64,000 bases of DNA from the NCBI RefSeq assembly GCF_004403465.1, contig NZ_SOGQ01000050.1, positions 1 through 64,000 of the forward strand, in the 5' to 3' direction. Under the pieces are notes generated by a model. It made no database searches and was not told the origin of the DNA. It saw nothing but the letters and a program-made list of their open reading frames with translations. Position 1 is the stretch's first letter; every line of letters begins with the position of its first letter. The DNA comes from Cryobacterium sinapicolor (lineage in GTDB: Bacteria > Actinomycetota > Actinomycetes > Actinomycetales > Microbacteriaceae). This document shows positions 1 through 8,575 of the stretch, piece after piece. Position numbers and translations under genes: made by a program.

Positions 1-578
1 GTGACGGGTATCGAAACGCCGAGCGGATGCCCTGTTCGCGCACGCCGCTCGAGATCGTACTCATCTAAGCGCGTCGACGACACGACCCAGTCCAATGCGG
101 CATCCGCCAGAATTCGCCAGCTCATAATCTCGCGCACCGACGGCGGGAAAACCTACCTTGCCTGCGCGCTGGCCATCGGCGCTTGCCAGAGCGAACATTC
201 GGTTCTTACTTCCGGATGGACGACCTCGCCCGCCGCCTCGTCATCGCCCGCGGCGACAGCATTGCCCACCAGAAGCTGTTGAACGAGCTCTCCAACATCG
301 ATTTGCTCATCATCGATGACTTCCTCACCGTCGGCGTCGACAGCGACGCCGCCAGCGACCTGTTCGCAATCCTCGCGATCTGCGAACACCGGCTGCCGAC
401 GATGATCGCCTCGCAGACCGGTCCGGCGCGCTGAGTTGCCGAGCTGCCCGACCGGGTCGCGGCGGACTCGATCGTGAACCGCTTCGCCAACAACGCCCGG
501 ATCATCAACCTTGGCCAGATCGATATGCGCCGGCACCGCAACGACCAAGCCCGCGCCCAGGACGGCTACTGGGAGTGA
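1..578 (+). pseudogene. istB: IS21-family helper ATPase (IstB) remnant
   Basis: IstB is the AAA+ helper of IS21-type transposition. Frame 1 carries a degenerate Walker A region (RTDGGKTYLACALA, about 140-180), then the reading passes to frame 3 near 203-212 (YFRMDDLARRLVIARGD), with the Walker B stretch LLIIDDF at about 300-325. A TGA at 432-434 sits where IstB proteins usually have Trp, after ASQTGPA; beyond it the frame continues as LPDRVAADSIVNRF and DMRRHRNDQARAQ to a stop at 576-578. One frameshift plus one nonsense codon, and no istA beside it, make it non-functional. The 5' end may run out of the window. Bases 579-750 hold no recognisable gene and may be the end of the same element. 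Confidence 0.8.
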
Positions 579-771
579 TGCTCAGCGGCCCAGGCACGAA
601 GCGCGGGCCGCTACCACCTCGTCAGAACCGTGCTATCACCTGCATGGACCACCTGCATGGACTGGCGCTACCATCAAGCGCTACTCGCAATCCGGCCATC
701 TGTGCGACCCGCCGCAGAGGACCCGAACCGTCGACGCCGGCGTGGCCTTGACCCCGGAGAGTGGACACGGG

Positions 772-962
772 TTAAGCGGCGAGTTGGATCTCTGCGGCCT
801 GTGACGAGTATTGCATCTCGAAGTCCACTGGGGTGACGTGCCCGATCGAGGAGTGCCGGCGGCGGCGGTTGTAGCGGTCCTCGATCCAGTCCGCGACGCC
901 TTGGATCGCGCGGGCTCGGGTGGGCCAAACCCGGCGGTAGTAGAACTCTTTCGACGACTGCG
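772..962 (-). pseudogene. IS3-family transposase, C-terminal remnant
   Basis: The minus strand encodes only the last ~60 residues of an IS3-type orfB transposase, including RYNRRRRHSSIGHVTPVDFE and the C-terminus AAEIQLAA, a signature common in actinobacterial IS3 elements. The stop is at 772-774. Just outside it, bases 750-770 (ccccggagagtggacac) look like an IS3 terminal repeat. The 5' side is cut at about 955-985, where the reading runs into a sugar-kinase fragment on the same strand, so a long open frame here is a chance fusion of two remnants. It differs in sequence from the IS at 1719-3170. Confidence 0.8.
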
Positions 963-1717
963 CCCGCGCTCTGAATTGCCTCAACATTGTGACGCACTTC
1001 AAAGGCTGTGGCCTCGAGTGCGGATCTATATATATCGCCACGCGTGTGTGACAGCGTGAGGCCAGCGAAGACCCCTCGGGCGTCTGGGTCCATGATGGGG
1101 GTTCGTTCACCGGCGAAGTACGGCAGCATGAGCAGACCGTGGGCGCCTGGTCCGGAAACCGCTGCTTCCCTAACAAGCACGGGGTAGTCCGGCGCTCCAA
1201 ACAAGTCTCGCAGCAACCCCGTTATTGCGCCCGACGTTGCCATCCCTCCTGCAAGGTTCCGCGTTCCCTTGAAGACGCCGACTGTTCCCCAGAGTCCCGG
1301 AACACTGATCCGTTCGCTGAGAGTGCTGATCAGGAACATTGTGGTGCCGTACATGAGCATGAGATCACCAGGCTTCTGGGCGCCGACGCTCACCGCTTCA
1401 GTCCAAGCATCAATCGAGCCGGCGATGACGGGGATGCCTCGTGGCAGACCTGTCACCGCCGCCGCCTCTGCCGTCACTGGCCCAACCACGTCGTCCGCCC
1501 AAACAAGGTCCGGCAGTTCGAGTTCTGGAGCGATGAGATCCGCCCACGGTTTGTACCATTTGTTTTCCACAGTGTCGTACAACGGCGTGCACTGACTGGC
1601 TGACTCATGGTCGAGCACGTAGCTTCCGGTCAGTGCCCTACGTGTCAGGGTGAGTTGAGGCCAGTAGCTCAGAGCAAGTCCGCCGTTTGACGTAGGGCGA
1701 GAATCAGGAAGTCCCAC
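963..1717 (-). pseudogene. FGGY-family carbohydrate kinase, central/C-terminal fragment
   Basis: This fragment encodes the second half of a FGGY sugar kinase (xylulokinase/ribulokinase group), which phosphorylates a pentulose or similar sugar with ATP. Recognisable pieces are LTGSYVLDHESASQ, the nucleotide-domain motif GSIDAWTEAVSVGAQKPGD followed by YGTTMFLI, YFAGERTPIMDPDARGVF and RSALEATAFEVRHN. The matching upstream part (residues of the type PEVFARAKRFFMPASW) lies on the same strand at about 3180-3310, so the IS3 element at 1719-3170 has split the gene. The C-terminus is lost at about 960 where an IS3 transposase tail is joined. The sugar substrate cannot be named. Confidence 0.72.
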
Positions 1718-1760
1718 TATGTCCAGCCCCTCGTTGATCGCCGTGCGCGACGATAGTTCC

Positions 1761-2159
1761 ATGAACAACAGCAGTCCCGGCCCCCGCGCGGGCGGCCCCA
1801 CGCCCTGGCGTTCGTTCACCCCGAAGCAGAAACTTGACCACCTCGCCGCCTACGAGGACGCCATCTCCCGCAACGGGGGCGGCGCGTATTTGCGGGAGCA
1901 GGGTATCTATTCCTCGCAGATCACGGAGTGGCGAAAACTGCGCGACGCCGGGGTACTGCAGGGCAAGAAACCCGGGGAGAAGATCGGCCGGCTCACGCCC
2001 GAACAGGCCGAGATCGCCCGCCTCCGCCGCCAACTGGAGGTGACGGAACGGCGGTTGGAAACGACGGGGGTGGCGTTGGAGATCATGTCAAAAATGCACG
2101 AGCTACTCGAAAATCTTTCGAAGAGCTCGCGGGACGAAACACCGCACACGAAACCGTGA
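1761..2159 (+). CDS. IS3-family transposase orfA (HTH protein)
   Basis: orfA of IS3 elements encodes the DNA-binding part of the transposase. The product begins MNNSSPGPRAGG, contains an HTH of the type FTPKQKLDHLAAYEDA with SQITEWRKLRDAGVL, and ends in a likely coiled-coil (EIARLRRQLEVTERRLET) as in IS3 OrfA proteins. ATG 1761 is the best start by similarity; the frame is open back to GTG/ATG-type codons near 1719. The stop overlaps the ATG of orfB at 2159. orfA itself looks intact. Confidence 0.7.
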   Translation: MNNSSPGPRAGGPTPWRSFTPKQKLDHLAAYEDAISRNGGGAYLREQGIYSSQITEWRKLRDAGVLQGKKPGEKIGRLTPEQAEIARLRRQLEVTERRLETTGVALEIMSKMHELLENLSKSSRDETPHTKP

Positions 2160-3159
2160 TGACCACCTACCGCGACCTCACCACCCGCGGTGTACCGACT
2201 CGGACGGCCGCCGCCCTGGTCGGGTTACCGCGGGCGACCGCGACCCGGACGGCTCGCACCAGGGTCACCCGGCCGGTATCGGTGCCGGCGCACCGCCTCG
2301 ACGTCCTCGAACGGGCCCGGATCCTGGCGGTGGTGAACTCGGCCCGGTTCGTGGACTTGCCGCCGATCCAGATCTACGCGCAGCTGCCCGACGAGGGTGT
2401 GTATTTGGCGTCGATCTCAACGATCTACCGGGTGTTGGGCGAGAACAAGCAGGTCAGGGAACGCCGCCGATTGGCCCGCCACCCGGCCAGGGCGATCTAG
2501 GAACTGGTCGCCACCGGCCCCGGCCAGGTCTATACGTGGGACATCACCAAACTGCCCGCCCGATCAAGGGCAAGTACTTCGACTGCTTCGTGATGATCGA
2601 TATCTACTCCCGCTATATCGTCGGCGTGAAGGTCCATCCGGCCGAGTCCGCCGTCCTCGCCGCGGAGATGATGAGAGAGACCTTCTCCATCCATGGCACC
2701 CCGCAGGTCGTCCACGCCGACCGGGGCACGTCGATGACGAGCAAGACCGTCGCCGCACTGCTCTCGGATCTCGAGGTCACGAAGTCGCACTCCCGACCCC
2801 GGGTCAGCAACGACAACCCCTACTCGGAGTCGTGGTTCAAGACGCTCAAGTTCGCCCCGGTGTTCCCTGAACGCTTCGGCAGCCTCGGCGATACCCGACG
2901 CTTCATGAATACCTTCGTCGAGGGTTACAACCACAACCACCGGCACACCGGGATCGGGCTCAACACCCCTGCCGACGTCCACTACGGCCTCGCCGCCGGC
3001 AAGGCCGCCGAACGGGCCGCGACCCTCGCCGCAGCACGCGCCCGGCACCCCGAGCGCTTCAGCACCAGCTGCGACCCGAAGATCCTCGCCGCCCCCGACG
3101 CGGCCTGGATCAACAAGCCCGCCGAAGCTCAAGAAGACGAGCCAAAACTAGCCGCTTGA
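2159..3159 (+). pseudogene. IS3-family transposase orfB, broken
   Basis: orfB encodes the integrase-type catalytic part. The DDE residues are visible as D in YTWDITKLP, D in VHADRGTSM and E in YSESWFKTLK, and the C-terminus has the usual NHNHRHTGIGLNTPADVHY. A TAG at 2498-2500 interrupts the frame just before ELVATGPGQVY, and the reading must then shift frame near 2550-2560 to continue as IKGKYFDCFVMIDIYSRY. Two independent lesions make this a pseudogene. Confidence 0.85.
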
Positions 3160-3179
3160 ACTCACGCTGGCCTCATTCA

Positions 3180-3310
3180 CCTTGACAAATTCCGCAGCTG
3201 CCATGCCAACCAAGAGGCAGGCATGAAGAACCGTTTTGCCCGCGCAAAAACCTCTGGTTCCAGCCACGGAGTGACGACGAGTGTTGCCTGTGTCGAGGTC
3301 AGCGAAGGTG
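3180..3310 (-). pseudogene. FGGY-family kinase, upstream fragment
   Basis: Read on the minus strand, bases of about 3260-3185 give PWLEPEVFARAKRFF then MPASWLAW, a sequence typical of the end of the first FGGY domain just before the RLTGEY-type motif. The RLTGSY-type continuation is found at about 1640 on the same strand, on the other side of the IS3 element. The reading ends in a stop at 3177-3179 created at the IS boundary. Further N-terminal sequence toward 3450 was not recovered in one frame, so that part is degenerate or deleted. Confidence 0.55.
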
Positions 3311-3449
3311 TTTGAATGCCGTTCCCGATCGTCCAACAACGATCGCCACTTCCGAACCAGGGCGAGGTCCTCCCGGACCCAGCGACGGCATCTCCACGAC
3401 CCGACCTCGTGACCCGGATGCTGCCTTTCCGTCTCGACGGAATCCTGGC

Positions 3450-4004
3450 TCAGCTCTGCCCGCCCTTCCGCTTGCGGAAGGCGATCATGTTCATGCGGCT
3501 GCCGCACCGGGCGCTGCAGAATCGTTTGGACCCGTTGCGGGAGAGATCCAGGATGAGGCCGGCGCAGTCATCCGCCCCACAGATCCGCAGCCGCTGCATC
3601 TCATCCATTCGGATGACGTCCGTCAGGGCAAGCGCGGCCTCCACGCGCATCCGTTCACCGAGCGGAGCGTCGGACGTCGTCGCGTGCAGGTGCCAGTCGG
3701 ACCCGTCGTGCCGGGCGAGATACGGCAGGGCGTGCGCGTCGGCCAGCATCTTATTGACCTGGACCACTGCAGCGTCCCGTTCGAGGCTCCAGACGAGCCG
3801 CACCTGATCGCGGGCGCTCAGCACATCCCGCCGCTCGTACTCGTCCCCGTCGATGCGGCCGGAAAAGGGATACCCCGCAAGGAAATCGGCCAGTTGCTCG
3901 AGCGTCGCGATCTCGTCGGTGCCGCTTCGGGAGGCCGCCGGGTCGGTATTTCCGAGCTCAGCGGCGAACTCCAGCGCCTCCTCGGTGTCATGGGCAAACT
4001 GCAT
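3450..4004 (-). CDS. CGNR zinc-finger transcriptional regulator
   Basis: The protein (about 184 aa from ATG 4004) has an N-terminal ABATE-type domain (ADFLAGYPFSGRIDGDEYER) and a C-terminal CGNR zinc finger with paired cysteines in RICGADDCAGL and KRFCSARCGSRMN. The family is made of stress- or ligand-responsive DNA-binding regulators. ATG 4004 was chosen because TAGGAG lies seven bases upstream; a start 15 codons earlier has no such site. It is divergent from an EamA exporter, with about 80 bp between starts, so it probably regulates that gene and itself. The ligand is unknown. Confidence 0.8.
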   Translation of the reverse strand: MQFAHDTEEALEFAAELGNTDPAASRSGTDEIATLEQLADFLAGYPFSGRIDGDEYERRDVLSARDQVRLVWSLERDAAVVQVNKMLADAHALPYLARHDGSDWHLHATTSDAPLGERMRVEAALALTDVIRMDEMQRLRICGADDCAGLILDLSRNGSKRFCSARCGSRMNMIAFRKRKGGQS

Positions 4005-4037
4005 GTTGACTCCTAACAGGACCTGGCGTATCGTTAT

Positions 4038-4058
4038 GGTCATTAACAATTGTAGACC
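4038..4058. promoter_or_regulatory. Candidate operator between cgnR-type gene and exporter
   Basis: In the 81-bp divergent spacer, GGTC at 4038-4041 and GACC at 4055-4058 flank a perfect 8-bp palindrome ACAATTGT. The symmetric layout between a regulator and its divergent neighbour suggests the regulator's binding site. This is inference from symmetry and position only. Confidence 0.3.
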
Positions 4059-4085
4059 GCAACACTGAACGCTGGAGGAGCAGTC

Positions 4086-5069
4086 ATGGTGAAGATCTCC
4101 TCAACGTCAGCCGGCCTGGCAGTAGCGGTCCTCGGGTCCGTCTCGTTCGGCACCTCCGGCGCGTTCATCAAGCCGCTCCTCGAGTCGGGCTGGTCCCCGA
4201 CCGCGGCCGTGACCGCCCGGGTGGCTATCGGCGGGCTCGTTCTGCTGCCGGTCGCCCTCGTCTCGCTGCGCGGACGCTGGCCCGCCCTGTGGCGGGCGCG
4301 TTGGCGGGTGATCGTGATGGCCATCGTCGGCGTCGTCATCACCCAGGTTTTTTACTTCGCCGCGATCCAGACCATTCCCGTCGCCACGGCACTGCTGATT
4401 GAACTTCTCGCGCCGCTGCTCTTGGTCGGCGTCGCGTGGGCGACGACCCGGCGCGTCCCGCGCGCCCTGGTTCTGATCGGCTCGGTTTTCGCCGTCGGCG
4501 GCCTGCTGCTCGTGATCGGCCCGGGGGCCGTTCGCGCCGTCGACCCGGTCGGCCTGATGTTCGCGTTCTGCGCCATGATCGGCTGCGCGACCTACTTCGT
4601 CGTGGCGGCCCGTCCCAGCGACGGGCTATCGCCGGTCGCGTTCGCGGCCTCGGGTCTCGTGCTGGGCGGCCTGGTCCTGGGTCTGCTCGGTGTCGCCGGC
4701 CTTCTGCCGCTCACCGCAACGTTCGGCGACCTGCCGCTCGCGGGTGTCGAACTGCCGTGGTGGGTGCCGTTGGGAATCGTAGCGGTGGTCAGCACCGCGA
4801 TCGCCTATGTCGCCGGCATCACCGCGGCCGAGGCCCTCGGGTCGCGGCTGGCCTCCTTCGTGTCCCTGCTCGAGGTCGTCTTCGCGGCTCTGTTCGCCTG
4901 GCTCCTGCTCGGCGAACAGCTCACGCCCCTGCAACTCCTTGGCGGCGCCTTGATCCTGGGCGGTATCGCGGCCGTTCGCGCCGCGGGCTCTACGGACGAA
5001 TTCCCCGCCACCTCCCTCGAGAAGCTGGAGTCACCAGCGTTCGGAGCACACGTTCTCGAGACCCGCTGA
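4086..5069 (+). CDS. EamA/DMT-family transporter
   Basis: This is a 327-aa integral membrane protein with about ten hydrophobic segments and two EamA repeats (first GTSGAFIKPLLESGW, second near IAYVAGITAAEALGSRLASF and LGGALILGGIAAV). EamA proteins export amino acids and other metabolites (RhtA/YdcZ-like group). GGAGGAG lies just upstream of ATG 4086. It is divergent from the CGNR regulator and followed 59 bp later by an agmatinase-family gene, so a role in export of a nitrogen metabolite is possible but not shown. Confidence 0.85.
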   Translation: MVKISSTSAGLAVAVLGSVSFGTSGAFIKPLLESGWSPTAAVTARVAIGGLVLLPVALVSLRGRWPALWRARWRVIVMAIVGVVITQVFYFAAIQTIPVATALLIELLAPLLLVGVAWATTRRVPRALVLIGSVFAVGGLLLVIGPGAVRAVDPVGLMFAFCAMIGCATYFVVAARPSDGLSPVAFAASGLVLGGLVLGLLGVAGLLPLTATFGDLPLAGVELPWWVPLGIVAVVSTAIAYVAGITAAEALGSRLASFVSLLEVVFAALFAWLLLGEQLTPLQLLGGALILGGIAAVRAAGSTDEFPATSLEKLESPAFGAHVLETR

Positions 5070-5128
5070 TCCGTTCGACGTTCGTCATGCGGCCGACGCC
5101 CCTGCCCTATTTTGATAACGTCGTCCCC

Positions 5129-6100
5129 ATGCCTGACTCAACGAAGAGCACGCCTATCGGCCAGCGCGATATCCTTGATTACCCGCGCTACGCGGGCCTC
5201 GCGACATTCGCCCTGCTTCCGCGGATCGAAGACGTTCCGCAAGCCGACGTGGCAGTCCTGGGCATCCCGTTCGACGCCGGCACCAGTTTTCGGCCCGGTG
5301 CGCGCTTCGGTCCGAATCACATTCGCGAAGCATCCCGGCAGCTTCACCCCTATCACCAGACTCACGACGTGTATCCGTTCAGGGTGAACCAGGTCGTTGA
5401 CGCCGGCGACCTCGGAGTCACCCCATACAGCATTGAGGCGGCGGTCGCCTCGATTGAGAAAGCGGCCAGCGGATACGCAGAGCAAGGGATCCGGCTGGTC
5501 ACGCTCGGCGGTGACCACACTATCGCTCTCCCCCTACTTCGAGCAGTTGCCAAGAAGAACGGACCACTCGGCGTCATTCACTTCGATGCCCACCTGGACA
5601 CCTGGGACACATATTTCGGCGCCCCGATTTGGCACGGGTCACCGTTCCGACGTGCCGCCGAGGAAGGCCTCCTGGATTCTCAACGATGCGTCCACGTCGG
5701 ACTCCGCGGTGGTGTCTACGACAAGACCGAACTTGAAGCCGACGGAGTACTGGGGTTCCAGATCATCCGCGCTGACGACTACGAGACGCACGGCGCGGCA
5801 AAAATCGTCGAGCGCATCCGCAATCGAATCGAGGGTGGGCCGGTCTACATCTCCATCGACATCGACGTGCTCGACCCAGCGCATGCGCCGGCCACCGGCA
5901 CACCGGAAGTCGCCGGACTCACCACCCGGGAGCTGTTCACCACCCTTCGCGGGCTGACCGGCATCGGGATCGTGGGCGCCGACATCGTGGAGGTGGCGCC
6001 AGCCTATGACCACGCGGCTTTGACGGGACTAGTGGCGGCTCACACCGCCTGGGAAGTCCTCTCACTCATGGCCTATGACAAGGAGCACTACGGCCTGTAG
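5129..6100 (+). CDS. speB: Agmatinase-family ureohydrolase
   Basis: The product (about 323 aa) belongs to the arginase/agmatinase superfamily, binuclear Mn enzymes that release urea from guanidino compounds. Metal-binding motifs are complete: GGDHTIAL, HFDAHLDTWD and SIDIDVLDPAHAPATGTPE. The HFDAHLDTWD form is typical of agmatinases and guanidinobutyrases rather than arginases, but the substrate cannot be decided by eye. ATG 5129 (MPDSTKSTPIG) fits homologue length; ATG 5087 is in frame and possible, and neither has a strong ribosome site. It probably shares a transcript with the upstream EamA gene. Confidence 0.85.
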   Translation: MPDSTKSTPIGQRDILDYPRYAGLATFALLPRIEDVPQADVAVLGIPFDAGTSFRPGARFGPNHIREASRQLHPYHQTHDVYPFRVNQVVDAGDLGVTPYSIEAAVASIEKAASGYAEQGIRLVTLGGDHTIALPLLRAVAKKNGPLGVIHFDAHLDTWDTYFGAPIWHGSPFRRAAEEGLLDSQRCVHVGLRGGVYDKTELEADGVLGFQIIRADDYETHGAAKIVERIRNRIEGGPVYISIDIDVLDPAHAPATGTPEVAGLTTRELFTTLRGLTGIGIVGADIVEVAPAYDHAALTGLVAAHTAWEVLSLMAYDKEHYGL

Positions 6101-6206
6101 CGAGTGGGCCGTGGGAGCGTGAGGAAATTTGAAGAAAGATCCCACAAGACGGATTCTGGGCTGTCCGGGTAGCACCCTCCGCAAGCAGTTCGCGTCGCGA
6201 CCCTTA

Positions 6207-6304
6207 AGACCCTAATGCCGTTTGCCGCAGCGTGGACCATGAAGGGCGGCACTCAGCAGTTCGATGAGGAGTGTTTTCGCGGACGTTGAGCGGAATTGAA
6301 TGAG
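6207..6304 (+). pseudogene. Orphan duplicate of a deaminase gene's 3' end
   Basis: Bases 6207-6304 closely match the last ~95 bases of the deaminase gene at 10638-11102 and its downstream flank (11026-11122). Translation gives LMPFAAAWTMKGGTQQF, ending at TGA 6287-6289, against LLPFAAAWTMEGGTQQF in the intact gene. The bases after the stop are also similar. Only the tail is present, so it is a relic of a second copy or of a recombination event. The rest of 6101-6435 shows no gene. Confidence 0.75.
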
Positions 6305-6435
6305 GTTTGGATATGTCAAATTCGGACCCGGGCGGTCTATAAAGGACCCGGTCGTGACACCCCTGTAGTGGGTCGTGCGGGACTGCCTTGGCCATGCGGG
6401 CAACAGCCACTCGCGCATGCGCTAGCTTTAGCCTC

Positions 6436-7119
6436 ATGTTGTGGCGGGGATTCCCTCACCGCGAGTCCTCTGAAGAACTGAGAGCACCGTTGACCAAGCT
6501 CATCGCTATAGTGCGTCTCGCGGCCGTCACGCTTGGGGTCGTGGCCATCATCGCCACTCTGGCTGACACCGCTACTAGGGCGACGATCAACCCGTTCAAC
6601 TTCTTCGGGTTCTTCACCATGCAGAGCAACATCATCTGGCTCGTAGTGATGGCAATCACGGGAGTCGGCGTGCTGCGCGGGAAGAAGCAATCAGACCTGC
6701 TCCCCCTCACCCGCGGCTGCGCGACGGCATACATGATCCTCGTCGGCGCCATTTACAACGTGCTCTTGGCTGGCCAAGAGGGCGGCGTTGCCCTCGAGTG
6801 GGCGAACAACGTCGTTCATATCATCCTCCCGATCTATGCCGTGCTCGACTGGATCCTTTTCGCTGACCGCCCGCCGCTGGCATGGAAGCGCCTTTGGGTT
6901 TCGTTGATCTATCCGATGGTTTGGGTGGTTGTCGTACTCATTCGGGGAGCCACCGATGGGTGGGTTCCCTACCCCTTCTTAAATTCTGACACTGGATACG
7001 GATCCGTGTTTGCCTACGTGATTGGTATTGCAGTGCTGACCGTCGTCACCGCCGCGGTCGTGTGGGGTCTCAGTCGAATGCAGCGTGTGAAACTTGCGCC
7101 CGCCAAGGCAATGGCCTAA
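6436..7119 (+). CDS. Pr6Pr-type six-TM integral membrane protein
   Basis: The protein has about six hydrophobic helices, with conserved pieces NFFGFFTMQSNIIWL, WANNVVHIILPIYAVLDWILF and IYPMVWVVVVLIRGATDGWVPYPF (split here), which fit the Pr6Pr (predicted 6-TM) family related to FAR-17a/AIG1 proteins. Function is not established. The start is uncertain: ATG 6436 has no clear ribosome site, and TTG 6490 (LTKLIAIVRLAAV) would place the first helix directly at the N-terminus. No partner genes; it stands between two pseudogene scars. Confidence 0.7.
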   Translation: MLWRGFPHRESSEELRAPLTKLIAIVRLAAVTLGVVAIIATLADTATRATINPFNFFGFFTMQSNIIWLVVMAITGVGVLRGKKQSDLLPLTRGCATAYMILVGAIYNVLLAGQEGGVALEWANNVVHIILPIYAVLDWILFADRPPLAWKRLWVSLIYPMVWVVVVLIRGATDGWVPYPFLNSDTGYGSVFAYVIGIAVLTVVTAAVVWGLSRMQRVKLAPAKAMA

Positions 7120-7151
7120 ACAACGAAGCCGGTCCCCCATCGGCCCAACTG

Positions 7152-7565
7152 TCATCTCCATAGTTGAGCGCGGGCGTGGGCGAGGCGGTGCGAGTCGGTT
7201 CCGGTTTCGATAATCGTGCCGTTGAAGGTGGGTCGGTCGACGATCGCGTCGCAGAGCCTCGGTCAAAGAAGGTCTTCGTCCATCCGGGGAAGGATCCGTT
7301 GGATGCGTTCCCGATGCTGTTGCTCTCTTCTCTTTCGGTGAAAGTTGAAGTCGAAGTCCCCCAACAACGTATCCCGCGGGAAGCCAGCGGCCTTTACCCG
7401 CCGCACCGAAGAGCGTCGGTCTCGGGCGTCACATTCCGCTACGAGGAGCTCGGCGAGATACCGTTGGGAGTTGAGTGGCTCCTTCTGCCCTGCGGTGGTC
7501 GACTCCTCGACCACCGCCCGGATCATGAGGAACCGGAGCCTGCGGCATGCCTGATCTATCGCAGC
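7152..7565 (-). pseudogene. istB: Second IstB (IS21 helper) remnant with internal deletion
   Basis: The minus strand carries the IstB N-terminal region (RYLAELLVAECDARDRR, VRRVKAAGFPR, LGDFDF) at about 7540-7330, and at 7245-7152, in another frame, its C-terminus DAIVDRPTFNGTIIETGTDS ending at TGA 7152-7154. The ATPase core between them is gone. It abuts the cut 3' end of a siderophore permease gene, so the IS21-type element or its remnant is probably what ended that gene. Orientation is opposite to the istB remnant at the window start. Confidence 0.72.
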
Positions 7566-7574
7566 CGCCGGCGA

Positions 7575-8259
7575 GTACCGCGGCCGGCAGCATCCGACGG
7601 TGGTCGCTGCCCACGAGAATCCGGCAGACGTGAGGGATGACGAGACCGACGAAACCGATGCCGCCGGCAACGGACAGGATGGTCCCGGTCAGAAGTGCCG
7701 TGGCCACCAGCAACCCTCCGCGCAGACGCTGCACAGAGACACCGAGCGAGGTCGCGGCTTCATCGCCCATCAGCAAAGCGTTGAGCGCGCGGCCCTGCAG
7801 GAGGGCAAGTAGGAGTACGGCGACCAGCACCACCGCCGGGGCGGCGAGCTGATTCATGGTCACTGCCGAGACGCTGCCAAGTAAGAAGAACAACACACTG
7901 AACACGTTTTGGGCATCGGTCGTGATGGTGAGGTAACTCGTGACCGCGCTGAACAGCGAGCCCAGAGCCACTCCGGAGAGAATCAGAACTCGAGGCAACC
8001 GGAATTGCCACACCGCCTGGTCCTGCAACACCGTGACGGACCCGTCGACCATCCACGGCATCCCGGGCACCAGGTGCCCGACGATAATGCGCAGAGAGTC
8101 TGCCGCCGACACCTGCACCGGTCCAGCGCTGCTCGAGACAAGAACGGTCAAAATGAGCAACCCGCCGAGCATCACACAGAGGCCCTGCGACCACAGTCCG
8201 CCTTTTCGGCGCAGAACCGTGACAGGTACCGCCTGCGGGGCGAGTAGGGGGCGGGTCAT
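7575..8259 (-). pseudogene. FecCD-family siderophore ABC permease, internally deleted and truncated
   Basis: FecCD permeases (about 340 aa) import ferric siderophores. Here the N-terminus is followed by AVWQFRLPRVLI and then directly by SGVALGSLFSAVTSYLTI, which in the family lies about 90-100 residues further on, so an in-frame block has been lost. The later parts VNQLAAP-type helix, GDEAATSLGVSVQRLR and GGIGFVGLVIPHVCRILVGSDHR are present, but after PAAVLAGG (about 7584) the sequence switches to an IstB remnant. With two deletions the protein cannot work. No ATPase or binding protein gene remains nearby. Confidence 0.78.
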
Positions 8260-8290
8260 CGGGTCGTAGCGGTCGGCGGCATCATTCCTT

Positions 8291-8303
8291 AATCATAATG
8301 ATT
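8291..8303. promoter_or_regulatory. Fur-like 6-1-6 palindrome upstream of the iron permease pseudogene
   Basis: AATCAT-A-ATGATT is a perfect 6-1-6 inverted repeat 31 bases upstream of the permease start. This geometry is that of Fur-family operators (6-1-6 repeats of the GATAAT type), and the gene behind it was an iron-siderophore permease, so an iron-dependent operator is a reasonable reading. Which regulator binds is not known. The stretch 8304-8575 shows no gene. Confidence 0.45.
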
Positions 8304-8575
8304 CTCAATAAGAAGTACGAACGCATCACCACCCACGGGTCAGCGGGCGAGCCTCGTGAGTTTGGGTCGCACTCGACATTCCTGCGGCTTTCGGGCATGC
8401 GTGAACCTCGCCGCCCGGAGAGGGGGCTGGAGTCTGCCCGCCACAGCCGTTCACACTGCACACATCGGCCAATGCATCGCGACCCGCAGAAGAACAGCAA
8501 ACCGAAATAATGTGTAGTATCAAATGCTTTATTGGGTTTAGTGTATATAATAATGAGCTTAAGGGAGGAGATCTA

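Larger units (their letters stand above)
1719..3172 (+). mobile_element. IS3-family insertion sequence (inactive), inserted in an FGGY kinase gene
   Basis: The unit has orfA and orfB in the usual overlapping IS3 arrangement, with orfB carrying a DDE core. Both flanks on the minus strand are parts of one sugar kinase, which shows insertion. Ends are approximate: I could not define both terminal inverted repeats or a target duplication by eye. orfB has a nonsense codon and a frameshift, so autonomous movement is unlikely. Confidence 0.72.

Noticed and set aside
674-1819. A single 381-codon minus-strand gene
   Set aside because: It is a chance fusion: a FGGY kinase piece in the middle, IS3-derived and non-homologous sequence at the ends.
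4436-5086. N-terminal extension of the agmatinase frame by over 200 codons
   Set aside because: It overlaps the EamA gene out of frame and is Arg-rich; the enzyme starts at 5129 or 5087.
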